A stretch of DNA of 64,000 bases from NCBI GenBank assembly GCA_964373255.1, contig CAYJTG010000001.1:84532-148531 (forward strand). The letters run 5' to 3'. The number at the start of each line of letters is the position of its first letter. The stretch's first letter is position 1. Shown here piece by piece: positions 40,729 through 49,220 of this stretch. The position numbers and the translations under genes were made by a program. The notes under the pieces were generated by a model that saw nothing but the letters and a program-made list of their open reading frames with translations, was not told the DNA's origin and made no database searches. The stretch is from JACPVU01 sp964373255. Lineage in GTDB: Archaea; Aenigmatarchaeota; Aenigmatarchaeia; GW2011-AR5.

Positions 40729-41089
40729 GATAAACCTACCTTTTTCCTGCCTCTTCATTTCTGATGCAATTAATTATGCAAGGGCTATATAAATAATTTT
40801 TCGGACGCAGGAGAAACCCATTGCAGCCGATCAATAAGGCAAAACAAACCGGACTTGCAAAGCGGCCGAATTTCTCGTTGCTTTGCCTATGATTTGTAAA
40901 CAGAAAGCGAAATCTTTTACTCTATTAATGTGCTACAAGATAGGATAGTCAACAATTCATCCGCACGCTGAAGCAATCGGCGTTCTTGTCGATGATAGTA
41001 AATGTGATGCACTTATGGTTTGCTAACGCCGCTAAACAAAAAATCAAGACAAAAACAAAAAGAGAAACGGTTCAGCTCGCTTCAGGTCT
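40729..41089. other. Spacer without a recognisable gene
   Basis: It contains GGCAAAAC and GCTTTGCC-type partial repeats and A/T-rich stretches. No coding frame, RNA or complete element is seen. Confidence 0.3.
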
Positions 41090-41497
41090 TTAGCAGGTCC
41101 TGGTGTCTGAAAATGCTGCCGTAGTTACCTTAAGTGTGCCGCCTGAAGAACAAGATGCAGTTAATGTACAGGTAGCTAGCCCTGATGAATTTATAATTAT
41201 GCCATCAGTAGCAGGACCGAAGGTACATGTTTTCAGGGCATTATCTACATAAAACCCTAGTACAGTGCTATTTATGGGTGGGTTTCCGCTGTTTCTTAGG
41301 ACAACCGTTGTGCCACTTACGCCGTCTATAGTTATTGCTTGTCGAATATTTTTAGTTAGATCCTCTAGCCCTGTTGACGTTACATTTGCCGCTGCACCGA
41401 ATAGCTTCTGGAAGAACCCGAAGCTGTAGCCAACTATTGCTATAGTGATGATGAGCAACAGGATGGTCGCTATGACAGGCGTTATTCCTTTTTTCAT
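41090..41497 (-). CDS. Type IV pilin-like protein, 135 aa
   Basis: MKKGITPVIATILLLIITIAIVG is a class III leader with the KKGITPVIAT form often seen in archaellin-like pilins. The head is short and Thr-rich (TIDGVSGTTVVLRNSGNPP) with late cysteines (CTLTASCSSGG, DTRTC). It is the smallest pilin of the cluster. Confidence 0.85.
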   Translation of the reverse strand: MKKGITPVIATILLLIITIAIVGYSFGFFQKLFGAAANVTSTGLEDLTKNIRQAITIDGVSGTTVVLRNSGNPPINSTVLGFYVDNALKTCTFGPATDGIIINSSGLATCTLTASCSSGGTLKVTTAAFSDTRTC

Positions 41498-41575
41498 GAA
41501 AATCCCCTAATTACGTTGCCATTAATTGTGTACAGGTCATATAAATAACTTACTGTAATTTTTCCAAAATTGTAT

Positions 41576-42043
41576 TTATGAGCATTTTGGTGTTCCATCG
41601 AATACGTTGGAAATGCCGCCGCAGTTCGTGGTTACAATCACTTTCGAGAATGCATTCGGGCAGCTCGCCGAAGAGAAGCTCACATTGCTGAACGTGAGCG
41701 TTACTATGTTTCCGCGGTCAAAGTTTGTGACCGGCGTGTCCGGCGTGCTGAAGTTGCTTCCCGTCTTGTTGAATACCTGGCCGTCCTGGACGACCAGGTC
41801 GTCTGTGTAGCCCGAGTTCTTCACTATCGCCCTCACGGTCGACGAGCTCGAGGACCCGCTTATGAAGACGTCCTGTATGCTCACAGACGCCGAAGTGCAC
41901 TCCACGGTCTTGGCGGACGTGTTGGACGTTATCGCCGTGCTCGACCTAATCGTCGTCGACAGCGACCCGTAAATTATTGTCGCGATTGTCATCGACACTA
42001 CTATAAGCATGACCGCGGCTATGAGCGGTGATACGCCTTTCAT
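41576..42043 (-). CDS. Type IV pilin-like protein, paralogue of the 38.8-kb pilin
   Basis: 155 residues: MKGVSPLIAAVMLIVVSMTIATIIYG, then a head with TVECTSASVSIQDVFISGSSSS and the ending VIVTTNCGGISNVFDG. The same ending appears in the pilin at 38,784-39,239, so the two are recent duplicates or partners. Probably a surface filament subunit. Confidence 0.85.
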   Translation of the reverse strand: MKGVSPLIAAVMLIVVSMTIATIIYGSLSTTIRSSTAITSNTSAKTVECTSASVSIQDVFISGSSSSSTVRAIVKNSGYTDDLVVQDGQVFNKTGSNFSTPDTPVTNFDRGNIVTLTFSNVSFSSASCPNAFSKVIVTTNCGGISNVFDGTPKCS

Positions 42044-42143
42044 ATATAATTATTTGCACGCAAGCCATATAAGTAGAATACACATGTGGTCTCGATATTA
42101 TTATGAAGCAAGTAAATGATCTGGATATTATAACTTGCTTCAT

Positions 42144-42199
42144 ATACATGGAGAATCGAAGATTCTCCTGTACAGGTGAAGCGTAGCTTCATCATGTAT
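42144..42199. mobile_element. Branched palindromic element, family B, short copy
   Basis: ATACAT-[GGAGAATC/GATTCTCC]-TGTACA-[GGTGAAGC/GCTTCATC]-ATGTAT. Only the two-arm core of family B is present. GAAGCAAGT/ACTTGCTTC flanks it on the left. The gap 42,044-42,358 holds nothing else. Confidence 0.7.
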
Positions 42200-42358
42200 A
42201 GCAAACAAGAAATATAATATCTGATTCTTTTCTTGTTTAGCTATAATAGCGATAAAATTTTGTTTTGTCAATTGCCCGCCACCAAAGCGGCGGGCGTGAG
42301 TAGGACAAAGCAAGCCTGCTATTTAGATTTTAATTTTATGGAACTCATGTTTGTAAAT

Positions 42359-43153
42359 TCAACGTATATTCCTGACGTCCATTACAAGAAAGTCCGCCCC
42401 CGCGTAAAGCTTGTAGTAGACGTCGTAGCTCAGCGATGTCGCGTTGACAAAGAAATGCGCCGTGCACGCGGGCAGCAGCGTGCCGTTCCTCTGCAGCTCG
42501 CTGTAGCCGCGGCCGCTTGACGTGGATACGTTGCTGTCTATCGTGATGGACGAGTTTGCAAACGTTATGGTCGTGTTGCCCGTCTTCTCGACAAGCCTGA
42601 TGAGGTTTGACGACGTGCTTATGTTCGAGAGGTTTACGTTTTTGGCGACCCTCTGGAAAACCGCCTTCAGGAAAGAATTTTCAACGACAAGGTCGGCGAT
42701 TCCGTCGTTATTTCCGTCCGTCTCAGAGCACTGGACGTCGTCGCCGCCTATGAATAATATATTATTTTTCATGCTGCGCGTTAGGTACTCAACGCCAAAG
42801 ACGTTTGTGCCCTCTTTCTTGAACTCGATTGAGTCCTCTGATGGTATGGACTCAAACCTTTCCGAAGTCGTAAACGACACGACCCGAGTTGCGTTGAACC
42901 CTTCCGCCATGACCTCCCTCATGCCATTGTCAATCAGCTGCAGTATGTCTTCCACCTTGCTGACCTCCACGAACGACGTGGACGATTGCACGGCCGACCG
43001 GCTCGTGACCAGGACTATCGTGATCGCGGCTATTACTATGACAATCGTGAGGACAAACGAGAAAGTCGATGCTATGCCCTTTGAATAGACAGAACAAGAT
43101 TCTTTTGATGCTTTTGGTTTTGTTTTGTCCTTTTCTTTAATCATTTTCACCAC
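42359..43153 (-). CDS. Pilin-like membrane-anchored surface protein
   Basis: 264 residues. A ~28-residue basic leader precedes a hydrophobic helix after a KGIAS motif (GIASTFSFVLTIVIVIAAITIVLV), a late class III-like signal. The large head (VEVSKVEDILQLIDNGMREV...) matches the protein at 63,150 in overall order, ending in YKLYAGADFLVMDVRNI. It overlaps the next gene upstream by seven bases, so these are one operon. A minor pilin or filament-tip role is plausible. Confidence 0.75.
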   Translation of the reverse strand: MVKMIKEKDKTKPKASKESCSVYSKGIASTFSFVLTIVIVIAAITIVLVTSRSAVQSSTSFVEVSKVEDILQLIDNGMREVMAEGFNATRVVSFTTSERFESIPSEDSIEFKKEGTNVFGVEYLTRSMKNNILFIGGDDVQCSETDGNNDGIADLVVENSFLKAVFQRVAKNVNLSNISTSSNLIRLVEKTGNTTITFANSSITIDSNVSTSSGRGYSELQRNGTLLPACTAHFFVNATSLSYDVYYKLYAGADFLVMDVRNIR

Positions 43154-43758
43154 GTCCTGTTGTACGTCTCCTTCCTGTTTATCGAAGACCTCTCGCCCCT
43201 CAGAGTCACGTCAAAAATGCCTGCCGTCGAATTTCTCCCAGCTGCCGCGAGGGAAAATATTTCCGTAACGTCTTCAGCCCCTTTTTTGTAGTAAACCGTG
43301 ATGTTCACGGTGCCGTTGACGCTTGACGAAAAGTAGAGCGACGAGCTTTGTTTGTCGCCAAGAAATGTATAATTGCTCGAAGGCGTCGAGCTCGTGGCGT
43401 TCACGGTCACGTTTACAGCCCTGTCCAGGTAGTTTCCCACAATTACAGAATACCTCTGGTCTGATTTGTTATACAGGGCTACCACGTAAAATACGTTGCT
43501 GTCAAATTCGCTGCGCATGTAAGCTGAAAAATTCGACATGGCTCTTTTCACCGCCTCGTCGGGCGTGCTGCTGAGCGTTGCCGCGCCGAGGGAAAATATA
43601 TATTCGTTCATGACATTCTTTATGTTTTTCTCAGGCACCATGGTGTCCTGAAATCTTTTTTCCTCGGTTATGTGCGGCGCGCCGACAACGTTAAACACAA
43701 GAACTATGCCCGTTATGATGATTATCGCAGCGAGCAGAAACATCTGTCCTTTCATCAT
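43147..43758 (-). CDS. Membrane-anchored surface protein of the pilin operon
   Basis: 203 residues. MMKGQMFLLAAIIIITGIVLVF is a prepilin-like anchor (KGQMFLLAA, like pseudopilins of archaea). The head is beta-rich with VTEIFSLAAAGRNSTAGIFDVTLRG near the end. Its start overlaps the preceding stop. Likely a minor pilin. Confidence 0.72.
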   Translation of the reverse strand: MMKGQMFLLAAIIIITGIVLVFNVVGAPHITEEKRFQDTMVPEKNIKNVMNEYIFSLGAATLSSTPDEAVKRAMSNFSAYMRSEFDSNVFYVVALYNKSDQRYSVIVGNYLDRAVNVTVNATSSTPSSNYTFLGDKQSSSLYFSSSVNGTVNITVYYKKGAEDVTEIFSLAAAGRNSTAGIFDVTLRGERSSINRKETYNRTW

Positions 43759-44189
43759 GAACTACCCCACATCCAGAGCTTTATCTTCTTGGTAAAAAAC
43801 GCGTCCCTGTATCCTGACACGTAATAGTCAACGGTGATGATGCTCGTGCCAGACGGCACGTTGCCCGCGCACACGTCCGTGCATACGTCTGTCTCGAGCG
43901 ATATCGATGACGGCAGAAGCGCCTTCAGCTTCTCCTCAAGCGTTATTTCATTTCCAGAGAACGCCAGGAACCTCAGCTCGCCCGCCTGATCAAGATACTC
44001 CAGCGCCTCAAACCCCTGCTTCTTTATGAGGGCTGTTTTTGCCGACGCCGGGGCCTGCGTCGAGCTGAAGATAATGACCATCGAGACCATTATTAATGAC
44101 ACAGCTATGATGACCTCAAGCGTAAACAGGTAGCCCTTGTGATGATTATTTTTTAGTGCATTACCACGTCTGTACCACGATCTTTCCAT
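43755..44189 (-). CDS. Pilin-like protein of the pilin operon, 144 aa
   Basis: A ~18-residue polar leader, then HHKGYLFTLEVIIAVSLIMVSMVIIF: a prepilin-like motif with the glutamate in TLEVIIA. The head has CTDVCAGNVPSG, a likely disulfide. It overlaps both neighbours (ATGA type), so translation is coupled. Confidence 0.75.
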   Translation of the reverse strand: MERSWYRRGNALKNNHHKGYLFTLEVIIAVSLIMVSMVIIFSSTQAPASAKTALIKKQGFEALEYLDQAGELRFLAFSGNEITLEEKLKALLPSSISLETDVCTDVCAGNVPSGTSIITVDYYVSGYRDAFFTKKIKLWMWGSS

Positions 44190-45003
44190 CGATTACCCCT
44201 CCTGTTGAGTTCTGAAAGAGTGCATAGCGCTGCACGCTTACGACATTTTCCGCCCTCGACACCTCTCCGCCGTACTCGAAAAAGACGGTGTTTGGCGAGA
44301 CCTCTGTGTTGTACAGCGTTATCCTGAAGTCCCTGCCCTGCAGCGACGGCATTACGGCAGAGTAGTTTGAGCTGTTGAGCGCCTGAAGCTTTTTGTGCTG
44401 TACGACTGTCAGCGGATAGGCAGGATAGATTGTCTCGCCTATAACGTTGCTGCCCGTTATGTTTGTGGACCTGCTTGAGAAGTTGCTGTCGTCGTCGAAA
44501 TAGAGAATGAAGACCTTAATGGCGTTCGCGCTTATGTCTCTCCTGAATGTTATAGCGCTGCCGTTTATCTGGTAAGGCACCTCTGTCGAGCCGTCGTAGA
44601 TCACTGTTGAATTGACATCTATCCCGGAAAATCCCATGTCACTATAATTAAAAGACACGAGCTCATTGCTGAGGTCGGTGACGCTCTGGCTCTGGTTGAT
44701 GAGAAAGGACTGGTTGTTGCTCATGATTATTTCAAGCCTGTACGACCTGGTCGAAAGCCCGATCCTCTGGACGTCGCCCGTACCGTTCCATCCTGCTGGC
44801 GTGAATTCAAAATCCGCGACGCCCAAAAGGCTCAGCGCGTGCGCCGTGAGCACCTCCGTCTGCGACGTACTCTCCACGGTCGTGAAGAATGCGGTTATCG
44901 TCTGGACAACAACCGCAAACACGACTATGAACACGGCGATGGCTATGATGAAATCTATCTGTATGGCGCCTTTCTTTCTGCTCTGTAGAAAACCTATGAT
45001 CAT
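44161..45003 (-). CDS. Pilin-like surface protein, ~280 aa
   Basis: The start at 45003 (ATGA overlap with the gene upstream) gives MIIGFLQSRKKGAIQIDFIIAIAVF, a class III-like leader KKGAIQID followed by a helix. The head is large and beta-rich (YRLEIIMSNNQSFLINQSQSV, VPYQINGSAITFRRDI) and rich in potential Asn glycosylation sites. It is the largest head in this operon. Confidence 0.75.
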   Translation of the reverse strand: MIIGFLQSRKKGAIQIDFIIAIAVFIVVFAVVVQTITAFFTTVESTSQTEVLTAHALSLLGVADFEFTPAGWNGTGDVQRIGLSTRSYRLEIIMSNNQSFLINQSQSVTDLSNELVSFNYSDMGFSGIDVNSTVIYDGSTEVPYQINGSAITFRRDISANAIKVFILYFDDDSNFSSRSTNITGSNVIGETIYPAYPLTVVQHKKLQALNSSNYSAVMPSLQGRDFRITLYNTEVSPNTVFFEYGGEVSRAENVVSVQRYALFQNSTGGVIDGKIVVQTW

Positions 45004-45635
45004 ACACTTTTCATCTCGACAGCGTCTGAAGTTGTGTTGCGCAGGAATGATATCCTCGTCAGTCCGCCTGATGTATGTCCGGAGTACGTCGCGTTGAGCC
45101 CTACGACGCACGTGGCGTTGAAATAAAGCCCCGACGTCTCTAACCTTATGGACGCGTTCTGGAACTTTGCGGTATATTCTGCATCAGCCAGCTTGTCGGG
45201 CAGGTTGACATCGAGCGAGCTTCTGGAAGCCGCGGGCGACCTGTACGAAGACGCGTAGAAAATTTTCTCAACGCCCCCACGCAGTGTAAGGCAAAGCTGG
45301 TCGATCTCGCTCTCCGCCGCGAACAGCTGAAAATCTTCGTGCAGCGATACGAACGTATTCACGATGACGAGTATGAAGAATATTACAAAGCCAAGCAGAA
45401 GCGTATGAGTCAGGAGCGTTGCCTGGCCTTTTCTACAGAGCTTTGATTCTGTTTTTTTGCCTCTGTTGAAATTCTCAACAAAAGCGTCGACGTGAGAGGC
45501 ATTGAAACAAACTGACGCACGGAGTGCGTCTATCTGTTCAGACAATGCCTCTAGCTGACCCATACGTCGATAGACGTATGGGTCTACGTCGACACTTTTG
45601 ACATAGGTTTTTAACAGAGCTGGTTTTTTCATCAT
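45000..45635 (-). CDS. Pilin-like protein whose leader contains an in-frame branched element
   Basis: 211 residues. The pilin motif CRKGQATLLTHTLLLGFVIFFILVIV starts only at residue ~70. The long leader before it (VDVDPYVYRRMGQLEALSEQ...) is translated from a family C element at 45481-45598 that carries no stop in this frame. No start codon exists between the element and the pilin motif, so the element must be translated or removed from the RNA. The head then shows SEIDQLCLTLRGGVEKIFYASS. The start overlaps the upstream stop. Confidence 0.7.
   Translation of the reverse strand: MMKKPALLKTYVKSVDVDPYVYRRMGQLEALSEQIDALRASVCFNASHVDAFVENFNRGKKTESKLCRKGQATLLTHTLLLGFVIFFILVIVNTFVSLHEDFQLFAAESEIDQLCLTLRGGVEKIFYASSYRSPAASRSSLDVNLPDKLADAEYTAKFQNASIRLETSGLYFNATCVVGLNATYSGHTSGGLTRISFLRNTTSDAVEMKSV
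45481..45598. mobile_element. Branched palindromic element, family C, inside a coding sequence
   Basis: Outer stem CAAAAGCGTCGACGT / ACGTCGACACTTTTG (one mismatch). Arms GAGAGGCATTG / CAATGCCTCT closing over AACTGACGCAC-gga-GTGCGTCTATCTG, and GACCCATACGTC-gata-GACGTATGGGTC. It is reverse-oriented to the copy at 40.0 kb. The CATACGTC arm differs from that copy (ATATACGTC) on both sides, so pairing is kept. Confidence 0.82.
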
Positions 45636-46219
45636 ATCACGGCTGCAGATATATTGAATATATTTCCGATCCTTCCCTGGTTTCTGATAAGGAGCTTCAC
45701 GGGCCCGTTCATGACGGTCTTGTTATGTATGTCGGCGTTCTGGTATTCGAGCCGCATGAAAAAGAAGAATGTGCCTGCAACGGGCAGCACAATATTCCCA
45801 AAGGTCCTTGAAATTAGCCTGAAGTCCTCTGCGTCCTTTGCGTGGGCGTCTATATTGTTCCACGTGCCGCTCGTAAATGCAAGAAGGAATCTGTTGTTGT
45901 ACGCCTCCTGCGTCATGCGGAGCAAATACTCACTGGAAGAATAAGACGTGTTTATGTGGATATTCAGAAATTCCGACCCCGCGAACGCAAGGCCAAAAAC
46001 CTTGCCGTTCCTCTCAGAGGATACGAACTTCTTGTCCATCGTTGGGAATGTTATCTCACTTGTCTGGCTTCCTGAAAAGTCTGTCCCGTTTGTGCGTATC
46101 GTGTCCGACTTGTCGCCGCCGATATTGAACGCAAAGTTCATGGATACGCTCCTCGCGTAAGCTGTGGGCAATAATATAGTCAATAGAAGAAACGCCAGAA
46201 GAAATACGCGTATATTCAT
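45632..46219 (-). CDS. Secreted protein opening the pilin operon
   Basis: 195 residues with a Sec signal (MNIRVFLLAFLLLTILLPTAYA). The body is beta-rich (SMNFAFNIGGDKSD, VFGLAFAGSEFLNIHINTSYS) and ends with LLIRNQGRIGNIFNISAAVI. No family is recognised. It likely forms part of the surface structure with the genes that follow without gaps. Confidence 0.7.
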   Translation of the reverse strand: MNIRVFLLAFLLLTILLPTAYARSVSMNFAFNIGGDKSDTIRTNGTDFSGSQTSEITFPTMDKKFVSSERNGKVFGLAFAGSEFLNIHINTSYSSSEYLLRMTQEAYNNRFLLAFTSGTWNNIDAHAKDAEDFRLISRTFGNIVLPVAGTFFFFMRLEYQNADIHNKTVMNGPVKLLIRNQGRIGNIFNISAAVI

Positions 46220-46270
46220 GAGTCATTTATTCATTCGGAATAATAAATGGTTTTGCTTGTGCATTGAAAG

Positions 46271-46400
46271 ATTGAATTCCATTAAAGTATGATCGTCAGC
46301 GTGAGCACCATCGCCTTCCTGGCAATGGTGCTAGCTGCGGTATACATCAAAAGACGTATATCGCTACGCTGACGATCATCATACGAATATGGAATTCAAT
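46271..46400. mobile_element. Branched palindromic element, family C outer stem with different arms
   Basis: Outer stem ATTGAATTCCAT / ATGGAATTCAAT and TATGATCGTCAGCGT / ACGCTGACGATCATCATA. Arms are GAGCACCATcgccttcctgGCAATGGTGCT and GTATACatcaaaagacGTATAT. It has the same outer ends as the 40.0-kb copy (reverse oriented) but lacks the conserved GACGCAC hairpin. Confidence 0.75.
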
Positions 46401-46408
46401 CCAAAAAA

Positions 46409-46780
46409 TCACAGTATAACATTCCTTACGGCAAACACGTTGACGATGCGCTTATTTTCGAAATCGTATATAACAATCAGAGAATCCGCTGCGCCCTCAA
46501 AAACGACAAGATAATCCCCTGCAGCTGCGCCGCTGTACACAACGGGCTGCTCGGCCTTCAGACTTGCCAGCTCTGTCTCATCAAGCAACCTCACGTTCAC
46601 CGTGGCGTTTTCGAACGGCTTTATTTCAGCGTTCTTCAAAAGCTCTGTGGTTATAGATTGTTTGATATTTTTGCTGTCCACGCTGCCAGAAGTGCTGTAA
46701 TTATTAAGTAAGACGGACACGACCAGCGCGGCAATAACAATCACAATAACCGCAATGGTAAGCAATTTTCTGTTAAGCAT
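46409..46780 (-). CDS. Hypothetical membrane-anchored protein, 123 aa
   Basis: An N-terminal anchor (LLTIAVIVIVIAALVVSVLL) and an external beta domain (ATVNVRLLDETELASL, YLVVFEGAADSLIVIYDFENKRIVNVFAV). No family is recognised. The start has a TATA-like ATTTATTAAG upstream. Confidence 0.65.
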   Translation of the reverse strand: MLNRKLLTIAVIVIVIAALVVSVLLNNYSTSGSVDSKNIKQSITTELLKNAEIKPFENATVNVRLLDETELASLKAEQPVVYSGAAAGDYLVVFEGAADSLIVIYDFENKRIVNVFAVRNVIL

Positions 46781-46843
46781 TCTATAAATTAGAGTAATAA
46801 ACTTAATAAATACTACGATACAGAGAAATTCAAAAATTAGAAT

Positions 46844-46934
46844 AGTATCTCAGAAAGTGAGGTATACGCCTCTTGGCGTATACCTCGGTAGAGGATTACT
46901 GCCAACAGGCAGTAATCCAACTTTCGGAGATACT
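46844..46934. mobile_element. Branched palindromic element, family A, copy 3 (91 bp)
   Basis: AGTATCTCAGAAAGT / ACTTTCGGAGATACT outer stem (one mismatch), arms GAGGTATACGCC / GGCGTATACCTC and GGATTACTGCC / GGCAGTAATCC. It is in the opposite orientation to copies 1 and 2, and the same length. Confidence 0.85.
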
Positions 46935-47013
46935 GTAGAAAGAATCAAAATTATTTCTACATCTCGACATACCTGCAAAAAGTGTTAAGAGAAAAAGTGC
47001 GCTTTCCTTTGCT

Positions 47014-47628
47014 TTACGCTATCGTTCCGTTTGCCGTCATGTAGCAGCCGGTGTTCTGCTCGAACCATGCGCGGTTGAGCGGCCCGGCAATAACAGGAAC
47101 AGCGCCGTTGAATATCGCCGGTATGCTTGTAATGTTCAGTTGTAAGCACAGCGGCAGGCTCTGCCCGCTGCAGTCTACGTATATGCGCGGTGAGAATGCG
47201 CCCAATTCCTGCAGCTGCACCTGAGTTGCCGTATCGTTGGCAAGCCCCAAGATACGCACATTCTTGTCGAACAGGCACTGCACGAATGCGCTCTGGTTCT
47301 TGAGAGAAGACTTCTGGCCCTCTATCTCGACAAGCCTGTCTGTCAGGAATAATCCGTTTTTTGTTACGAATACGTCTGCCAGCGTGTCCCGGCCGGTCGC
47401 GTCCTTGACCCTGAGCGTTACCTTGTAAAGCCCGTTTTCGTCGACAGTCTTTATTACCTCTGCAGGGCTTCCACTCACGATCTCATAGAGCGCCTTTACA
47501 CTCTCTTCGGCCTTGCTGGCGTCTCCTGTCACCTGCGCCGGCTTTTGTGTAACAAAGTATCCAATAACAAGAAGAAGGACTATAATAATACCAATATATT
47601 TGTAGTTTCCTGTCTTTTCTGCTGCCAT
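47014..47628 (-). CDS. Membrane-anchored thioredoxin-fold (DsbA/VKOR-partner-like) protein
   Basis: About 204 residues from the ATG at 47628 (MAAEKTGNYKY); the longer frame is unlikely. One anchor (IIVLLLVIGYFVTQ) leads to an external domain. QSAFVQCLFDKNVRILGL and RIYVDCSGQSLPLCLQLNITSIPAIF hold the thioredoxin-like strand, cis-Pro (SIPAIF) and cysteines, though the CxxC motif is not standard. A role in disulfides of the Cys-containing pilins nearby is inferred. Confidence 0.6.
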   Translation of the reverse strand: MAAEKTGNYKYIGIIIVLLLVIGYFVTQKPAQVTGDASKAEESVKALYEIVSGSPAEVIKTVDENGLYKVTLRVKDATGRDTLADVFVTKNGLFLTDRLVEIEGQKSSLKNQSAFVQCLFDKNVRILGLANDTATQVQLQELGAFSPRIYVDCSGQSLPLCLQLNITSIPAIFNGAVPVIAGPLNRAWFEQNTGCYMTANGTIA

Positions 47629-47726
47629 CTGACCACACTTGACAAATTTTTCTTTTTCTCTACTCTGCACACAAAAGTTTAAATATGTATATATTTTTTG
47701 TGGAATGAAATCCTGCAATTTTTCAT

Positions 47727-47835
47727 TCATCCCTGTAATGCTTTTGTAATTGAATTGTAATTCGTGCCGTCCCAACGAACTTCTCCAGTGCAGCCAGCCT
47801 TGCTTTCAATTCCGCATTCTCGGTAAAATTTTATG
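47727..47835 (-). pseudogene. S74-type C-terminal coiled-coil remnant
   Basis: On the minus strand one frame reads NFTENAELKARLAALEKFVG then runs to a stop. It resembles the ending ENTELRSEMSDLKSRLAAIEK of the giant protein. No body is attached. Confidence 0.5.
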
Positions 47836-47855
47836 TTGCTCAAAATGTAACGAAA

Positions 47856-47870
47856 TGTTTATAAATAGTA
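47856..47870 (+). promoter_or_regulatory. TATA box of the MNT gene
   Basis: TGTTTATAAATAGTA lies ~25 nt before the ATG at 47888; the transcript is probably leaderless. Confidence 0.5.
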
Positions 47871-47887
47871 AACAATAAGTTTATTGT

Positions 47888-48424
47888 ATGGCAGCACTTT
47901 TTCAAAAAGAAATGTATAGGATAATAGAATTTATTTTGGATAGTACATCAAAGACAACAAAGGTAAGGGAACTGGCAAGGCTGCTGAATCTAAGCCCTGC
48001 TCACGTCAGCAGAACTCTGAAAACTCTGGAGAGGCACAAAATTATTAAAAATGGTTCTGTGGATTTGTCCAATCCTTACGTGAAGGCATTAAAGATCTTT
48101 TTTAATATACAAAAACTGACTGACAGCAATGTTATAAGGATATTAAAAAAAATAGAACCAGCAGGTGCGGGTATTTATGGCTCGTGGGCGAATGGGACGA
48201 ATAACGAAACTAGTGATGTTGATATTTGGATTAAAGTAGAAAAAAAGGCAAACGAAACCAAAATAGCGGTTTTATCGAGTAAGATGAGAAAAGCCCTCCG
48301 TAGAAACATACAATTATTGGTGCTCACGCCAGAGAGGATAGGCAGGCTAAAAAGAGATGACCCGATTTTCTATTATTCGCTCGTCTTTGGCTCTATAAAC
48401 ATTTATGGTGAATCCCTTGAATGA
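47888..48424 (+). CDS. HTH plus minimal nucleotidyltransferase (MNT) antitoxin-like protein
   Basis: 178 residues. An N-terminal winged helix (TTKVRELARLLNLSPAHVSRTLKTLERHKII) precedes an MNT domain with YGSWANGTNNETSDVDIWIKV (GS then DxD). In MNT-HEPN modules the MNT protein inactivates the HEPN RNase, in some cases by AMP transfer. It overlaps the HEPN gene by 20 bases. Confidence 0.87.
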   Translation: MAALFQKEMYRIIEFILDSTSKTTKVRELARLLNLSPAHVSRTLKTLERHKIIKNGSVDLSNPYVKALKIFFNIQKLTDSNVIRILKKIEPAGAGIYGSWANGTNNETSDVDIWIKVEKKANETKIAVLSSKMRKALRRNIQLLVLTPERIGRLKRDDPIFYYSLVFGSINIYGESLE

Positions 48425-48842
48425 ATTGGAAAAATGTTTTGAAAAAGGTTTGATAAGAAAAACGCTTCCATCAATAGAAAAGTCGTTGAAGGGTGTTAAG
48501 AAAGCTAAAAAATGGCTGGAAGAGGCTAAGAAGAATTTTGAATTTGGTCTTTTTGACAGCTGTTTGGTTTCTTCCTATTCCGCTATGTTTCACGTCTCAA
48601 GGGCTTTGTTGATGAAGGATGGATTCAGGGAGAAAAGCCATTACTGTGTTGTAAGATACATTGAAGAAAAATATGTCAATACAAAAAAGCTAAACCATAT
48701 TATTGTAGATCTATTGGACAGGTTCAGAGAGCTCCGGCATGAAGACCTCTATGAACTGGACTTCTTTGCAACAAAAGACGACGCAAAAGAAGCGATCAAG
48801 AATGCGGAGATCATCATAAAAGAAATAGAAAAGCTTATTTGA
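48405..48842 (+). CDS. HEPN-domain toxin-like protein
   Basis: 145 residues, all helical. The HEPN motif R-x4-H is RFRELRHEDLY. Other conserved parts: KKWLEEAKKNFEFGLFDSCLVSSYSAMFHVSRALL. It is likely an RNase controlled by the MNT protein coded just before it. Confidence 0.87.
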   Translation: MVNPLNELEKCFEKGLIRKTLPSIEKSLKGVKKAKKWLEEAKKNFEFGLFDSCLVSSYSAMFHVSRALLMKDGFREKSHYCVVRYIEEKYVNTKKLNHIIVDLLDRFRELRHEDLYELDFFATKDDAKEAIKNAEIIIKEIEKLI

Positions 48843-48849
48843 ATTTTCT

Positions 48850-48991
48850 TCACTTCCCGCCCAGCACCGCGACATTAATACCAAGCTTCTTCTCAATCGC
48901 CGCCAGCCTTGATTTCAGATCACTCATCTCTGACCTGAGCTCTGTGTTCTCCGCCTTCAGCTTTGCTAGCTCGTCAAGCGCCTGCTTGAAG
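48850..48991 (-). pseudogene. Stub of the S74 protein C-terminus (copy 1)
   Basis: It reads FKQALDELAKLKAENTELRS then SEMSDLKSRLAAIEKKLGIN and ends VAVLGGK-stop. DNA is almost identical over ~110 bp to the 3' end of the giant gene. It has no start and no upstream body. Confidence 0.75.
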
Positions 48992-48998
48992 AAAAAGT

Positions 48999-49220
48999 CT
49001 AGAGCTCTTTTACAAGGAATTTCATCTCTGGTATCAAGTCCTTCTCGTGCTGCACATTAAACTTCTCGAAGCCTATAACTTCACCTGTTTTAATGTCTTT
49101 TTTTATAATGAACTCTTCTTCCGTTTCTTCGCATATGGCTTTTCTAGGCTTCACAAACCATACGTCCAGCGTGTTGCCCTCTTTGTCAAAAATTACTGTT
49201 ATTTCGTTTCTTTTTTCCAT
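48999..49220 (-). CDS. DUF2283-like small protein, 73 aa
   Basis: ITVIFDKEGNTLDVWFVKPR and EEFIIKKDIKTGEVIGFEKFNV fit the DUF2283 pattern. It overlaps the gene upstream by 22 bases. Such proteins are often paired with DUF4258/BrnT-like proteins, as here, and are suspected antitoxins. Confidence 0.7.
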   Translation of the reverse strand: MEKRNEITVIFDKEGNTLDVWFVKPRKAICEETEEEFIIKKDIKTGEVIGFEKFNVQHEKDLIPEMKFLVKEL

